NCBI GenBank assembly: GCA_014238065.1
Contig: JABABU010000037.1
Coordinates: forward strand, 58,912-122,911
Origin: Actinomycetota bacterium
Lineage (GTDB): Bacteria > Actinomycetota > Acidimicrobiia > Acidimicrobiales > Poriferisodalaceae
DNA: 64,000 nt
Direction of reading: 5' to 3'
Part shown: positions 8,618 through 17,246 of the stretch, piece by piece
Position numbering within the stretch: position 1 is the first letter of the stretch
Layout: every line of letters starts with the position of its first letter
Position numbers and translations under genes: made by a program
Notes under the pieces: generated by a model
The model's database searches: none
What the model was told of the DNA's origin: nothing
The model's input: the letters and a program-made list of their open reading frames with translations, nothing else

Positions 8618-11368
8618 ATGCTCTCGATCACTTCCGCGCATGCTCATGCAGGCCTCGACGTTCGGCGAACCCGTTCGGCGTCGTCCTCTGTCACGCCGAG
8701 TTCGGTTCTGGTGACACTTGCGTTGCTCGGGTCGCTGCTTGTCGCTGCAACCATTCCGGCATCGGCAACCCTCACCGGACCAGAGGGTGCCCATGTTGTC
8801 GACATCGACCTGCACCCTGACGGAGCCGGTTTCTGGCTCGTCGACGAACTCGGACGGGTCAGCACGAGCAACGCGATTCACTATGGTCAGCCCTCACACG
8901 CTGACTTCTTGAACGGCGAGCGAGCCGTCGCCATTCAGGCGACGAGGGATGGCAACGGGTATTGGGTCTTCACCTCTTCAGGTCGCGTCTTCGGATACGG
9001 CAACGCCATGGACCACGGTGACCTCACCGATGTGCATCTCGAGGGCAGAATCGTCGACGCCACGAGGACATCGAACGGTGGCGGTTACTACATGGTCGGA
9101 GCCGACGGCGGATTGTTCGGCTTCGGTGACGCGACCTATGCGGGCGCCGCTTCCGAACTCGGCCTCACCAGTCCGATCAACGCCATCATGGTCCACTCGT
9201 CCGCTGGCTACTGGATGTCGGACGATGAAGGAGGAGTGCTTGCCTTCGGTGCGCCGTTCGAGGGATCGACGGGATTGCTGCCGCTCTCCGATCCGATCAC
9301 CGATGCAACGCAGTACATGGGCGGCTATCTACTGCTTGGTGCCGATGGCGGCGTGTTCAACTACGCAGGCGGCGGCTTCTACGGGAGCCTCGGCCGACGT
9401 GCGCTCACGGCCCCGGCGTCGGCGATTGTTGCCGACGCACTTGGCGAGCGGTATCTCATTGTTCAGCGTGATGGTGTCGTCTGGGAGTTCAGCCGCGACG
9501 AAGCGCTTTCCGGTGAAGGCATGGGCCAGATCGTGGCCACCATCGATGTCGAGATTGCGCCGATGCGAATAAGCCCGGTCCATGGGGTGACCGGTACCCG
9601 CGACTTCAGAAAACCGGCGCAGAGCAACCGGGCCGGCTGGGCCGCGGCGGTTCCTGCGAGTCAGGCAATCGGCCTGCCGTCGAGCCAGGACGACAACGTG
9701 CAGCCGGCCATGTACGTGCCGGCCCTCGAGGTGAACCGACCGCTGCTCGTCGTGCTGCACTCGTGGAGCGAGGGGTACGACCAGCAATGGGGCATCCCGT
9801 TTGCCCAGTGGGCGCATCAGAACGGCTGGGCGATGATTGCGCCCCACTTCCGAGGGGTGAACAAGCAGCCGACGGCGACGGGATCTGACTTGGCAGTCGC
9901 CGACGTCGTCGACGCGATCAACTTTGCCGTCGACCAAGGCGCTGATCCCGAGCGGGTGTTCATCACCGGTTTCAGCGGTGGCGGACACATGTCGCTGCTG
10001 ATGGCGGGCCGACATCCTGAGCTGTTCGCGGGTGTTGCCGCGTGGGTAGGTGTGTACGACCTTCCGGGCTGGTATCGGTACAACGAGCTCTACGCACCGT
10101 GGCGTCACTACATCCCGCACATCAAGGGTTCGTGCGGCGGAGCGCCCCTTCCGGGAACTGCGGCGCACGCCGATTGCGAATATCGCAGCCCGATGACCCA
10201 TCTCGACGCGGCAAGAGCTGCGGGTCTGCCGGTGTACCTGGCAGGAGGTTTGCTCGACTCGATCGTGCCGCCGTCGCACAGCGCCAGAGCGTTCAACCAG
10301 CTCGCAGCCCCTGCAGATCGTTTCACACAGCGCCAGATCGACATGTTCTCCAGGTTCACGATGCCGCCCGAACTCGTTGGTCAGACCACGGCACCTTCGT
10401 ACTTTGGTCCCGAGGACAAGCCGGTGGTTCTCACCCGACGGTCGGGTCCGAACACGTTCGTTCTGTTCCGCGGGATCCACGAGATGATGTACGAGCCTGC
10501 GCTTCGGTGGTTTGCCGAAGGTCCCCCGAGCGGAGGGTTCCCACCGCCGCTGCGAGACGACATCTGTCGCACGCCGGATTATTCGAGCTCGCCGGTCGAT
10601 GCGTCGAGTGGTTACTGGCTGCTTGACAGCACCGGAGATGTTCACGGTTTCAACGCTACGGTGTTCGGAGATCTCGAAGACTCCGATGTGTTGGCGATGT
10701 CGATCCAGAGCACCTCGTCCGGCAACGGCTACTGGATCGTCGATCAAACTGGCGTCGTGCATGCCTTCGGCGATGCTGTTTTCCACGGCGATATGACCGG
10801 GTTCGATCTTGCGGCCCCGATCACTCAGATCACGGCCAATCCTGGCGGCAGTGGCTACTGGCTCCTTGCACGCGACGGCGGGGTCTTCTCCTTTGGTGAC
10901 GCGCAGTTCCACGGATCGACCGGCTCGATCCAACTCGACGCGCCTGTGGTGTCGATGGAGCCCACCAGCGGCGGGAATGGCTACTGGCTCGTCGCCGAGG
11001 ATGGAGGGGTGTTCGCGTTCGGTGATGCTGGTTTCCTTGGATCGACCGGCGGACTCGTGTTGAACTCACCCGTGTCGTCGATGGCGGCTTCTCCTGACGG
11101 ATCGGGCTACTGGCTGTACGCCGGCGACGGTGGTGTCTTCACCTTCGGGGATCTCGGGTTTCACGGGTCTCTTCCATCGCTCGGGTTCTGTGATGCACCG
11201 AGAGCGGCGCAGCTTCGCTCCACCACTAGTGGCGACGGCTACTGGATTGCCACCACCGATGGTCGGGTGTTCGGCTTCGGTGACGCATCTGTCCATGTTG
11301 ATCGGGCCCGACTCGACAGCGGTGTGAGTATTCAGGATCTTGCGATCAGGCGGGGCTCTGGCAGCTAG
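8618..11368 (+). CDS. Secreted alpha/beta-hydrolase (PHB-depolymerase-like esterase) flanked by two six-repeat arrays
   Basis: A 916-residue secreted protein. A signal peptide follows the start (hydrophobic stretch VLVTLALLGSLLVAATIP, cleavage near ASA-T). Next come about six repeats of roughly 45 residues, of the type GYW..A.DGGVFGFGDA.F.GS. A central alpha/beta-hydrolase domain follows: HSWSEGYDQQW, the nucleophile elbow GFSGGGHMS (Ser codon at 9974), a later acid candidate LLDSIVPP and a His candidate FRGIHEMMYEP. Six more repeats close the protein. The hydrolase resembles secreted esterase/PHB-depolymerase and prolyl-oligopeptidase folds; the repeats probably form beta-propellers that bind polymer or cell-wall material. 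Start chosen at ATG 8618. No sortase signal or C-terminal TM. Confidence 0.75.
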   Translation: MLSITSAHAHAGLDVRRTRSASSSVTPSSVLVTLALLGSLLVAATIPASATLTGPEGAHVVDIDLHPDGAGFWLVDELGRVSTSNAIHYGQPSHADFLNGERAVAIQATRDGNGYWVFTSSGRVFGYGNAMDHGDLTDVHLEGRIVDATRTSNGGGYYMVGADGGLFGFGDATYAGAASELGLTSPINAIMVHSSAGYWMSDDEGGVLAFGAPFEGSTGLLPLSDPITDATQYMGGYLLLGADGGVFNYAGGGFYGSLGRRALTAPASAIVADALGERYLIVQRDGVVWEFSRDEALSGEGMGQIVATIDVEIAPMRISPVHGVTGTRDFRKPAQSNRAGWAAAVPASQAIGLPSSQDDNVQPAMYVPALEVNRPLLVVLHSWSEGYDQQWGIPFAQWAHQNGWAMIAPHFRGVNKQPTATGSDLAVADVVDAINFAVDQGADPERVFITGFSGGGHMSLLMAGRHPELFAGVAAWVGVYDLPGWYRYNELYAPWRHYIPHIKGSCGGAPLPGTAAHADCEYRSPMTHLDAARAAGLPVYLAGGLLDSIVPPSHSARAFNQLAAPADRFTQRQIDMFSRFTMPPELVGQTTAPSYFGPEDKPVVLTRRSGPNTFVLFRGIHEMMYEPALRWFAEGPPSGGFPPPLRDDICRTPDYSSSPVDASSGYWLLDSTGDVHGFNATVFGDLEDSDVLAMSIQSTSSGNGYWIVDQTGVVHAFGDAVFHGDMTGFDLAAPITQITANPGGSGYWLLARDGGVFSFGDAQFHGSTGSIQLDAPVVSMEPTSGGNGYWLVAEDGGVFAFGDAGFLGSTGGLVLNSPVSSMAASPDGSGYWLYAGDGGVFTFGDLGFHGSLPSLGFCDAPRAAQLRSTTSGDGYWIATTDGRVFGFGDASVHVDRARLDSGVSIQDLAIRRGSGS

Positions 11369-11375
11369 CGCGTAC

Positions 11376-11381
11376 TAGCTT
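11376..11381 (+). promoter_or_regulatory. Candidate -10 box, leaderless start
   Basis: TAGCTT lies exactly 6 nt before the ATG of the TauD-type gene and there is no purine-rich ribosome binding site, consistent with leaderless transcription. Confidence 0.45.
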
Positions 11382-11387
11382 CGTCCC

Positions 11388-12269
11388 ATGGGGACCATCG
11401 AGGTCACAGCAGTCTCACCGATTCTTGGCGCCGAAGTTCGTGGGGTCGATCTTGCTTCGCCCGTGGACGATGCCTCGTTCGAGCTGATTCGCGACGCGTT
11501 TCACGATCATGGCGTGTTGTTCTTCAAAGGCAGTGGCCCAATCGAGCCTGACGTTCACGTCGCATTCGCGTCACGCTTCGGGCCTCTGCACACACATCCT
11601 GCAGCGCCCACGCACGAGGCCAACGATTCGATCTTCGTTATCCACACACACCGTGATTCGAAGGTCTCGAACGGCAACGGGTGGCACACCGACGTGTCGT
11701 GCGACGAAGAACCGCCGCTCGGGACGATGCTTCAGTTGCATCTGCTCCCTCCAAACGGTGGCGACACGTTGTTCGCGTGCATGGCCGCTGCCTACGAAGC
11801 GCTGTCGCAGACCATGAAGGACTTTCTTGCTCCACTAACCGCCTTGCACGAATCAGAGCATGTCTACAGGGGCCGCTACTCCGATCGTGGTGTCGACGAT
11901 ACGGGCAAGGTGTACCCGAACGCCGAGCATCCTGTAGTGCGAACGCATCCGGTGACGGGACGTCAGGCCCTGTACGTCAACCGAGGTTTCACGACCCGGA
12001 TTCCTTCTCTTTCTGCCTACGAGAGCAAGGCGGTGCTGGCGATGCTTTTCGACCATTGCGCGAAACCCGAGTTCCAGGTGCGACACCGATGGGACAAGTA
12101 CGACGTTGTGTTCTGGGACAACCGACGGCTTCAGCATTTCGCGATGTGGGACTACTGGCCGAACGAGCGAAAAGGCCACAGGGTGACGGTAAAGGGCGAC
12201 CGACCTTTCCATCGTGAAGATGGCGTGTCGGCGGAGCCGTTGAGCACGGTGTCAGACGGTCATTTCTGA
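11388..12269 (+). CDS. TauD/TfdA-family Fe(II)/2-oxoglutarate dioxygenase
   Basis: A 293-residue non-haem iron dioxygenase that couples 2-oxoglutarate decarboxylation to oxidation of an organic substrate. The metal triad is visible: His100 and Asp102 in NGWHTDVSC and His250 in RRLQHFAMWDY; the 2-oxoglutarate-binding Arg is Arg265 in GHRVTVKG. The N-terminal GAEVRGVDLASP and GVLFFKG are also typical. Substrates in this family include taurine, 2,4-D, alkylsulfates and trimethyllysine/butyrobetaine; none can be chosen from sequence. A TAGCTT box 6 nt upstream suggests a leaderless mRNA. The 3' end overlaps the convergent GNAT gene by 10 bp. Confidence 0.88.
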   Translation: MGTIEVTAVSPILGAEVRGVDLASPVDDASFELIRDAFHDHGVLFFKGSGPIEPDVHVAFASRFGPLHTHPAAPTHEANDSIFVIHTHRDSKVSNGNGWHTDVSCDEEPPLGTMLQLHLLPPNGGDTLFACMAAAYEALSQTMKDFLAPLTALHESEHVYRGRYSDRGVDDTGKVYPNAEHPVVRTHPVTGRQALYVNRGFTTRIPSLSAYESKAVLAMLFDHCAKPEFQVRHRWDKYDVVFWDNRRLQHFAMWDYWPNERKGHRVTVKGDRPFHREDGVSAEPLSTVSDGHF

Positions 12270-12808
12270 CGAGACGACCATCGGTCTCGTGTGTAGCGCC
12301 ATATGAGATTCACGCCCTCTTGTCCGGGGGCCGCGATCTCGGCGGTTTCCTCGGCGACGAGTCGGTAGCCGATCGCCTCTGGAATCGTCCTACTTCTCGA
12401 GTTCGCCCTGTCGTGGTGAATCTCGACTCGGTCGAGGGTCTCGTCTTTGAACAGCGCTTCGGTGATCGAGCCGACGGCCTCGGTCATGTACCCGTTGCCG
12501 ACAGCGTCCTGATCGAGCCAGTAGCCGATCTCGATACCACCTTCGCCAACTCGGCGATGGGTTCCGCACAGACCGACGAGTACGTCGGTGCGGTACAGGA
12601 GGTAAGGATCATCGCCGGTCTCGATCCATCCGGCGATGAGCTCCTCGCGCTGGTTGAGCGTCAGTGGTTCCATTGAGATCCACGGCATCCAGGGCCGCAG
12701 GTGCTCGAGGTTCGCCGCGACGAGCGCGTTCAGCGCCATCGCGTCGGCGATCTGAACTCTCCGAGCGGTCAGCCGTCGCGTCTCGATGATCTCTGGAGCC
12801 GGACCCAT
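12260..12808 (-). CDS. GNAT-family acetyltransferase, RimJ/RimL type
   Basis: A 182-residue N-acetyltransferase. It starts IIETRRLTARRVQIADA, the standard RimJ/RimL opening, and has HLRPWMPWIS, the strand IEIGYWLDQDAVGNGYMTEAVGS with the acetyl-CoA pyrophosphate loop (QDAVGNGY in place of QxxGxG/A), and RVEIHHDRANSRSRTIPEAIGYRLV. Known members acetylate ribosomal protein N-termini or small amines; the substrate here is unknown. The frame is open further upstream, but that part is low-complexity shadow of the divergent gene, so ATG at 12808 is chosen. The 3' end overlaps the convergent dioxygenase by 10 bp. Confidence 0.82.
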   Translation of the reverse strand: MGPAPEIIETRRLTARRVQIADAMALNALVAANLEHLRPWMPWISMEPLTLNQREELIAGWIETGDDPYLLYRTDVLVGLCGTHRRVGEGGIEIGYWLDQDAVGNGYMTEAVGSITEALFKDETLDRVEIHHDRANSRSRTIPEAIGYRLVAEETAEIAAPGQEGVNLIWRYTRDRWSSRQK

Positions 12809-12922
12809 GGCCAGATCGTGGCATCGATTCCTCTCGTTGTCGCCCGGATTTCGGGGAGCTGTTCGCTCGGATGGCACTCGTCGACTGATCGGCTTCTGGC
12901 CGGAGTCGCTACAGTTCGGCGG

Positions 12923-12937
12923 GTTAGAGTGGCTAAC
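12923..12937 (+). promoter_or_regulatory. Candidate -10 with small inverted repeat
   Basis: GTTAG (12923-12927) and CTAAC (12933-12937) flank a 5-nt spacer, and TAGAGT (12925-12930) fits a -10 about 40 bases before the ATG at 12971. Weak on its own. Confidence 0.3.
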
Positions 12938-12970
12938 GGAGCCGCCGGAAGCGTTGATCGGGAGTGGCCC

Positions 12971-15415
12971 ATGGCTACCCGGGTGCCCGAGAGGGCTCAG
13001 GTCGTTGTCGTTGGTGGGGGCATCGTCGGATGCAGCATCGCCTATCACCTCACTCGCCGCGGCATCACCGATGTCGTCGTGCTCGAGCAGGGCACGCTGA
13101 CGTGCGGTACCACGTGGCACGCGGCCGGCCTCGTGTCACAGCTGAAGTCGACCCACTCGCTCACGAAGCTCGCAACGTACTCGGCCCGTCTGTTCGAAGA
13201 GCTGGAAGACGAGACGGATCAGGCAACGGGGTACAGGACTCCGGGCTCGATATCGGTCGCTGACAACGACGAGCGGTGGGAGGAACTCCTCCGCGGCGCC
13301 ACCATGGCCGAAGGTGTGGGAGTCGACACCGAGATCATCGACCTCGATCGAGCTTCGGAACTTTGGCCGTTGATGCGCACCGACGATCTCGTCGGCGTGT
13401 TGCACATTCCCCGAGACGGACAAACCTCGCCCGTCGACACGACGATGGCTCTGGCAAAGGGCGCAAAGATGCGTGGCGCCAGGCTCGTCGAGGGTGTGTC
13501 GGTCACCCAGCTCAAGGAAGCGAACGGTCGGGTCACCGGGGTCATCACCGAACAAGGCGAGATAGAGACGGACACTGTCGTACTCGCGACCGGAATGTGG
13601 ACTCGACATCTCGCAGCCCAAATCGGCGTCAACGTCCCGCTGCAGGCCTGTGAGCATTTCTACATCGTGACCGAGCCGATGGAGGGCATGGAGATCGGTA
13701 CCCCGACTCTGCGCGACCCTGGAAATCACACCTATTTCAAGGAAGAGACCGGCAAGATCATGGCCGGGTTCTTCGAGCCGAGGGGCAAGGTCTGGCGGAT
13801 GGATCAGATCCCGCGCCACTTTTCATTCGGCACGCTTCCAGAAGACTGGGAACACGTCGGGCCGATCTTCGAGCGGGCCATTCATCGAGTGCCGGCGCTC
13901 GGTGAGTGCGGTCTCCAATTGTTCTTCAACGGCCCGGAGGCGTTCACCCCTGACGGTGTCTACTACATGGGTGAAGCGCCGGAGGTCGAGGGTTGTTTCG
14001 TCGCTGCCGGCTTCAACTCGGTAGGTATCCAGTCGGCAGGAGGCGTTGGCTGGGCCCTCGCAGACTGGATCGCTGACCGCCAAGCGCCAATGGACCTCAA
14101 CTCGGTCGACATCAGGCGAGCGCTTCCGTTCCAAGCAGACGAGGGATACCTCAAGGAGCGCGTTTCGGAGAGCCTCGGTCTTCTCTATGCGATGCATTGG
14201 CCGTTCTACCAGTACAAGAGCGCGCGAGGTCAGCGACTCTCACCGCTGCACCATCGGATGGAGGCTGCGGGCGCTGTCTTCGGCGAGACCGCTGGTTGGG
14301 AGCGGCCGAACTGGTTCGCCGATCCCGGTCAGGTAAAGGAGTACGAGTACTCCTACGGCAAGCAGAACTGGAACGACAACATGGTCGGCGAGTGCCTCGG
14401 TGTCAGGAACGCTGTTGGCCTCTTCGACCAGACGTCCTTCGCCAAGTTCACCGTCGAGGGAGCGGACGCCCTCGATGTCCTCAACACGATCAGCGTCGCC
14501 CAGATCGATGCGCCCATCCTGAAGTCGGTCTACACCCAGTGGTGCAACGACAAGGGGGGTATCGAAGCCGACCTGTCAGTGACACGCCTTGGCGACGACC
14601 GCTTCTTCGTGGTTACCGCTGCGGCCTCAGAAGGCCGCGATTGGGCGTGGCTACGCCGCGCCTGCAAAAGCCGCGACGTTGCACTCGAGAACGTCACCCA
14701 CGATCAGGCAATGCTTGGTCTCATGGGTCCGTTGGCGCGTGATGTTTTGTCGAGCGTGACCGAAGCTGACCTGTCCAACGACGCCTTCCCCTTTGGAACC
14801 GGCCAGTACATCTCGGTTGCAGGGGCAACAGTGCTGGCGCTTCGGATGTCGTACGTCGGCGAACTCGGGTGGGAGTTGTACATCGACAACATCGATTGTG
14901 TCGCTGTGTACGACGCTCTCGTTGCTGCGGGTCAGCCCCATGGTCTCGTGCATGCCGGCTATCACGCCATGAACTCGCTACGACTCGAGGCCGGTATGCG
15001 GCACTGGGGTCACGACATCACCGACGAGGACACGCCGCTCGAGGCTGGGCTCGGTTTCGCGATCGCGTGGGACAAGGACGTCGATTTCCGCGGACGAACA
15101 GCGCTCGAGGCACAGCGGAGGCAGCCGCGCACGAAGCGTCTCATCCAGTTCCGCGTCGAAGACCCAGACCTCCTGAGCTACCACGACGAACCGATCTACC
15201 GGGATGGTGTCGTCGTTGGCCGCACGTCCTCTTCGATGTGGAGCGCCACCCAAGGCTGCTGCTGCGCAATGGGGTACCTCGAGCACGACGAGGCGATCAC
15301 GAAGGTCTGGCTTGATTCTGCCTCGTGGGAGATGAACATCGGCGGGCGCCGAGTTCCGGTCTCGACCTCGATCAGGAGTTGGTACGACCCGAAGAACGAG
15401 CGGGTCAGGCTGTAG
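12971..15415 (+). CDS. Dimethylglycine dehydrogenase-like flavoprotein (DAO + GcvT domains), copy 1
   Basis: An 814-residue two-domain enzyme. The N-terminal FAD domain (about 1-400) has the dinucleotide motif VVVGGGIVGCSIAYHL and TTWHAAGLV, whose His corresponds to the covalent-FAD His of DMGDH. The C-terminal half is a GcvT/aminomethyltransferase-type tetrahydrofolate domain (FDQTSFAKFTVEGADA, LGLMGPLARDVL, SYVGELGWELYI). The family oxidises N-methyl groups (dimethylglycine, sarcosine and related compounds) and passes formaldehyde to tetrahydrofolate. ATG 12971 follows GGGAG at 8 nt. The gene is divergent from the GNAT gene. Exact amine substrate is inferred, not shown. Confidence 0.87.
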   Translation: MATRVPERAQVVVVGGGIVGCSIAYHLTRRGITDVVVLEQGTLTCGTTWHAAGLVSQLKSTHSLTKLATYSARLFEELEDETDQATGYRTPGSISVADNDERWEELLRGATMAEGVGVDTEIIDLDRASELWPLMRTDDLVGVLHIPRDGQTSPVDTTMALAKGAKMRGARLVEGVSVTQLKEANGRVTGVITEQGEIETDTVVLATGMWTRHLAAQIGVNVPLQACEHFYIVTEPMEGMEIGTPTLRDPGNHTYFKEETGKIMAGFFEPRGKVWRMDQIPRHFSFGTLPEDWEHVGPIFERAIHRVPALGECGLQLFFNGPEAFTPDGVYYMGEAPEVEGCFVAAGFNSVGIQSAGGVGWALADWIADRQAPMDLNSVDIRRALPFQADEGYLKERVSESLGLLYAMHWPFYQYKSARGQRLSPLHHRMEAAGAVFGETAGWERPNWFADPGQVKEYEYSYGKQNWNDNMVGECLGVRNAVGLFDQTSFAKFTVEGADALDVLNTISVAQIDAPILKSVYTQWCNDKGGIEADLSVTRLGDDRFFVVTAAASEGRDWAWLRRACKSRDVALENVTHDQAMLGLMGPLARDVLSSVTEADLSNDAFPFGTGQYISVAGATVLALRMSYVGELGWELYIDNIDCVAVYDALVAAGQPHGLVHAGYHAMNSLRLEAGMRHWGHDITDEDTPLEAGLGFAIAWDKDVDFRGRTALEAQRRQPRTKRLIQFRVEDPDLLSYHDEPIYRDGVVVGRTSSSMWSATQGCCCAMGYLEHDEAITKVWLDSASWEMNIGGRRVPVSTSIRSWYDPKNERVRL

Positions 15416-15441
15416 CGAGCCACGGCACCGGAACCGATCTC

Positions 15442-16293
15442 ATGACCCGACGACGCGTAGGCTGGGCCTTTGCTCTCAGTGGCGTGCTGTTGGTATCTCT
15501 TGATGCTCTGTGGGTCAGGTGGTCCGAGCTCAACGGTTGGGAAGCATCGGTTCTTGTTTCGATCTTTGCGCTCCCGACCTATCTGGTGCTGGGGCGAATC
15601 TTCGACGACGCGGGGCCGATCACCACGTTCAAGGCTGCACCAGGAGCGCTGCTCACGATCTCGGTGCTTGCGGCAATGAGCCAGATCTCCTTCATCTCCG
15701 CCTTGACTCGCACCAGTGTCGCCAACGTCGCAATAATGGTTGGCGCGGTGCCGATCACCGCGTCGATCGCCGGCTGGCTGATTGCCAAGGAGCGCCCGTC
15801 GCGCCGAGTCATGATCGCCGTGTTCATCGTGTTCATCGGCATCACCATCGTCGTCGGCGGGTCACTTGGCGAGCCAAGCCTCGATGGTGACCTTCTTGCC
15901 CTGCTCGCTGTGTCGTCGTTCTCCGTCAACCTCGCATTGTGGCGTCGAAACGCCGATGCATCGAGGTACGTGGCGCTCGCGTTGAGCTCGGTAATGGTCA
16001 TTGCCGTTGCTTCGTTGTTCGCGAGCCCGTTCGGACATGAGCCCCGCGCCTACCTGGCGCTCGGAGCTATGGGGTTCGTCGCCAACAGTTGGGGGCGTGT
16101 GTTGAACACCACAGCGACGAAGTACGCGTCGGCTTCCGAGGTCGGGTTGTTCACTCCGGTCGAGACGGTCGCGGCCTCGTTGTGGGGTTGGCTTGCCTTC
16201 AGTGAGGTGCCGATGGTAGCGACGTGGGTCGGTGGTGCTCTCATCCTCGCAGCTGTCGTCTACGGAACGATCCTCGGGCGTAACGACCCGTAG
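15442..16293 (+). CDS. EamA/DMT-superfamily permease
   Basis: A 283-residue integral membrane protein with about ten predicted hydrophobic segments in two EamA repeats. The N-terminal repeat starts GWAFALSGVLLVSLDALWVRWSE, and the second contains the typical terminal block GLFTPVETVAASLWGWLAFSEVP followed by the last TM (GGALILAAVVYGTIL). DMT carriers export or import small metabolites such as amino acids and nucleotide sugars. Start at ATG 15442 rather than the upstream in-frame ATG because the latter lies within the previous gene and lacks hydrophobic sequence. Its position directly after a DMGDH-like gene suggests transport of a methylated amine or product, which is inference only. Confidence 0.8.
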   Translation: MTRRRVGWAFALSGVLLVSLDALWVRWSELNGWEASVLVSIFALPTYLVLGRIFDDAGPITTFKAAPGALLTISVLAAMSQISFISALTRTSVANVAIMVGAVPITASIAGWLIAKERPSRRVMIAVFIVFIGITIVVGGSLGEPSLDGDLLALLAVSSFSVNLALWRRNADASRYVALALSSVMVIAVASLFASPFGHEPRAYLALGAMGFVANSWGRVLNTTATKYASASEVGLFTPVETVAASLWGWLAFSEVPMVATWVGGALILAAVVYGTILGRNDP

Positions 16294-16361
16294 GTGGACA
16301 GCGACTAGCGGTCAGCTTGTGAAGTGGATGGGGATCTAAACGTCCAGCTGCGTTCGGCGCG

Positions 16362-17147
16362 TCACTCGGGAGAGTCCTTTGTCAACGAGGCGCCTGCAAA
16401 CCGTTTGCTGATCCGAGAGCACACGTCGGTGAGGTCCGACGCGATCTCAACGATGTCGATGTCGCCCGGCCACCGGTACGCGGGTCCGTAGATGTTGACG
16501 GCTCCGATCGTGTCGCCGTTTGAGACCACTGGCGCGGCGACGCCGTTGACGTCCTCAGAGAACTCGCCAAAGGTCCATGCGAAGCCATCGATGCGGATCT
16601 TCGACGTTCGGGTCGCGAGGTCGTCGTGGCTTGTGCTGGTGTTCGCTGTAGATGGGAAGAGTGGCGCCTCGGTGTAGTTGGCCAGATGGTCCTCAGTCCA
16701 CGTGGACATCATCACGAGTCCAGCCGCGTCTGCGTGGAACGGCACGCTCCTTCCGGTCCAGTCGCCCACTTGCACGGCACCAGGCGCGTGTGAGGTGTCG
16801 ATGTAGAGGAGATCATCACCGTCGCTGATGCCAACTGACACGTTCTCGCCGTATTTCTCGGAGAGTTCGGCCAAGTAGGGCCGAGCCACCGCTCGGAGCG
16901 AACTGGCGGAGGAGGCGTTGCGAGTCAGGGCCGTGATGCCATGTCCAAGAAGATATCGGCCCTCGATCCGCTCGACCATGCCGAGGTCTTCGAGGCTCGA
17001 CAGAATGCGCAATGTCGTGGTCTTCGGCAGGTCGGCTGCGCGGGCGACATCGCTGAGCGTCGAACTGGCTGGCTGGCCTGCGAGCGCGCCCAGGACAGCA
17101 AACGCTCGGTCAATTGTCTGAATTGCCCTCACCCCTCCCCAGAACAA
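16362..17147 (-). CDS. IclR-family transcriptional regulator
   Basis: A regulator of about 256-261 residues. The N-terminal winged HTH reads RAIQTIDRAFAVLGALAGQ...LSDVARAADLPKTTTLRILSSLEDLGMVER, the classic IclR pattern. The C-terminal effector domain has LRAVARPYLAELSEKYGENVSVGI and the closing segment with DVNGVAAPVVSNGDTIGAVNIYGPAYR. The longest frame starts at a TTG (17147); a GTG at 17132 is possible, but its purine-rich stretch is too close to act as a standard ribosome binding site, so the start is uncertain. It is divergent from a DMGDH-like gene and a GTTCCA/TGGAAC repeat lies between them, so it probably senses a related methylated amine or catabolite. Confidence 0.88.
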   Translation of the reverse strand: MFWGGVRAIQTIDRAFAVLGALAGQPASSTLSDVARAADLPKTTTLRILSSLEDLGMVERIEGRYLLGHGITALTRNASSASSLRAVARPYLAELSEKYGENVSVGISDGDDLLYIDTSHAPGAVQVGDWTGRSVPFHADAAGLVMMSTWTEDHLANYTEAPLFPSTANTSTSHDDLATRTSKIRIDGFAWTFGEFSEDVNGVAAPVVSNGDTIGAVNIYGPAYRWPGDIDIVEIASDLTDVCSRISKRFAGASLTKDSPE

Positions 17148-17183
17148 TCGATCAGCGATAGTCTAGGTGCCACATAGTAGAAC

Positions 17184-17200
17184 GTTCCATTCAGTGGAAC
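17184..17200. promoter_or_regulatory. Candidate IclR operator
   Basis: GTTCCA (17184-17189) and TGGAAC (17195-17200) form a perfect 6-5-6 inverted repeat between the divergent IclR and DMGDH-like genes; a further GAAC half-site (17180-17183) abuts it. TAGACT on the minus strand (17165-17160) is a candidate -10 for the regulator. IclR-type proteins bind repeats of this kind. Confidence 0.55.
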
Positions 17201-17246
17201 ACTTCAGCTCCACCCTCCCGCTTCCTGTCACCGAAACGAGAAACAC

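Noticed and set aside
12809..13120. N-terminal extension of the GNAT gene on the minus strand.
   Set aside because: It is low-complexity, lacks family sequence and overlaps the real start of the DMGDH-like gene on the other strand.
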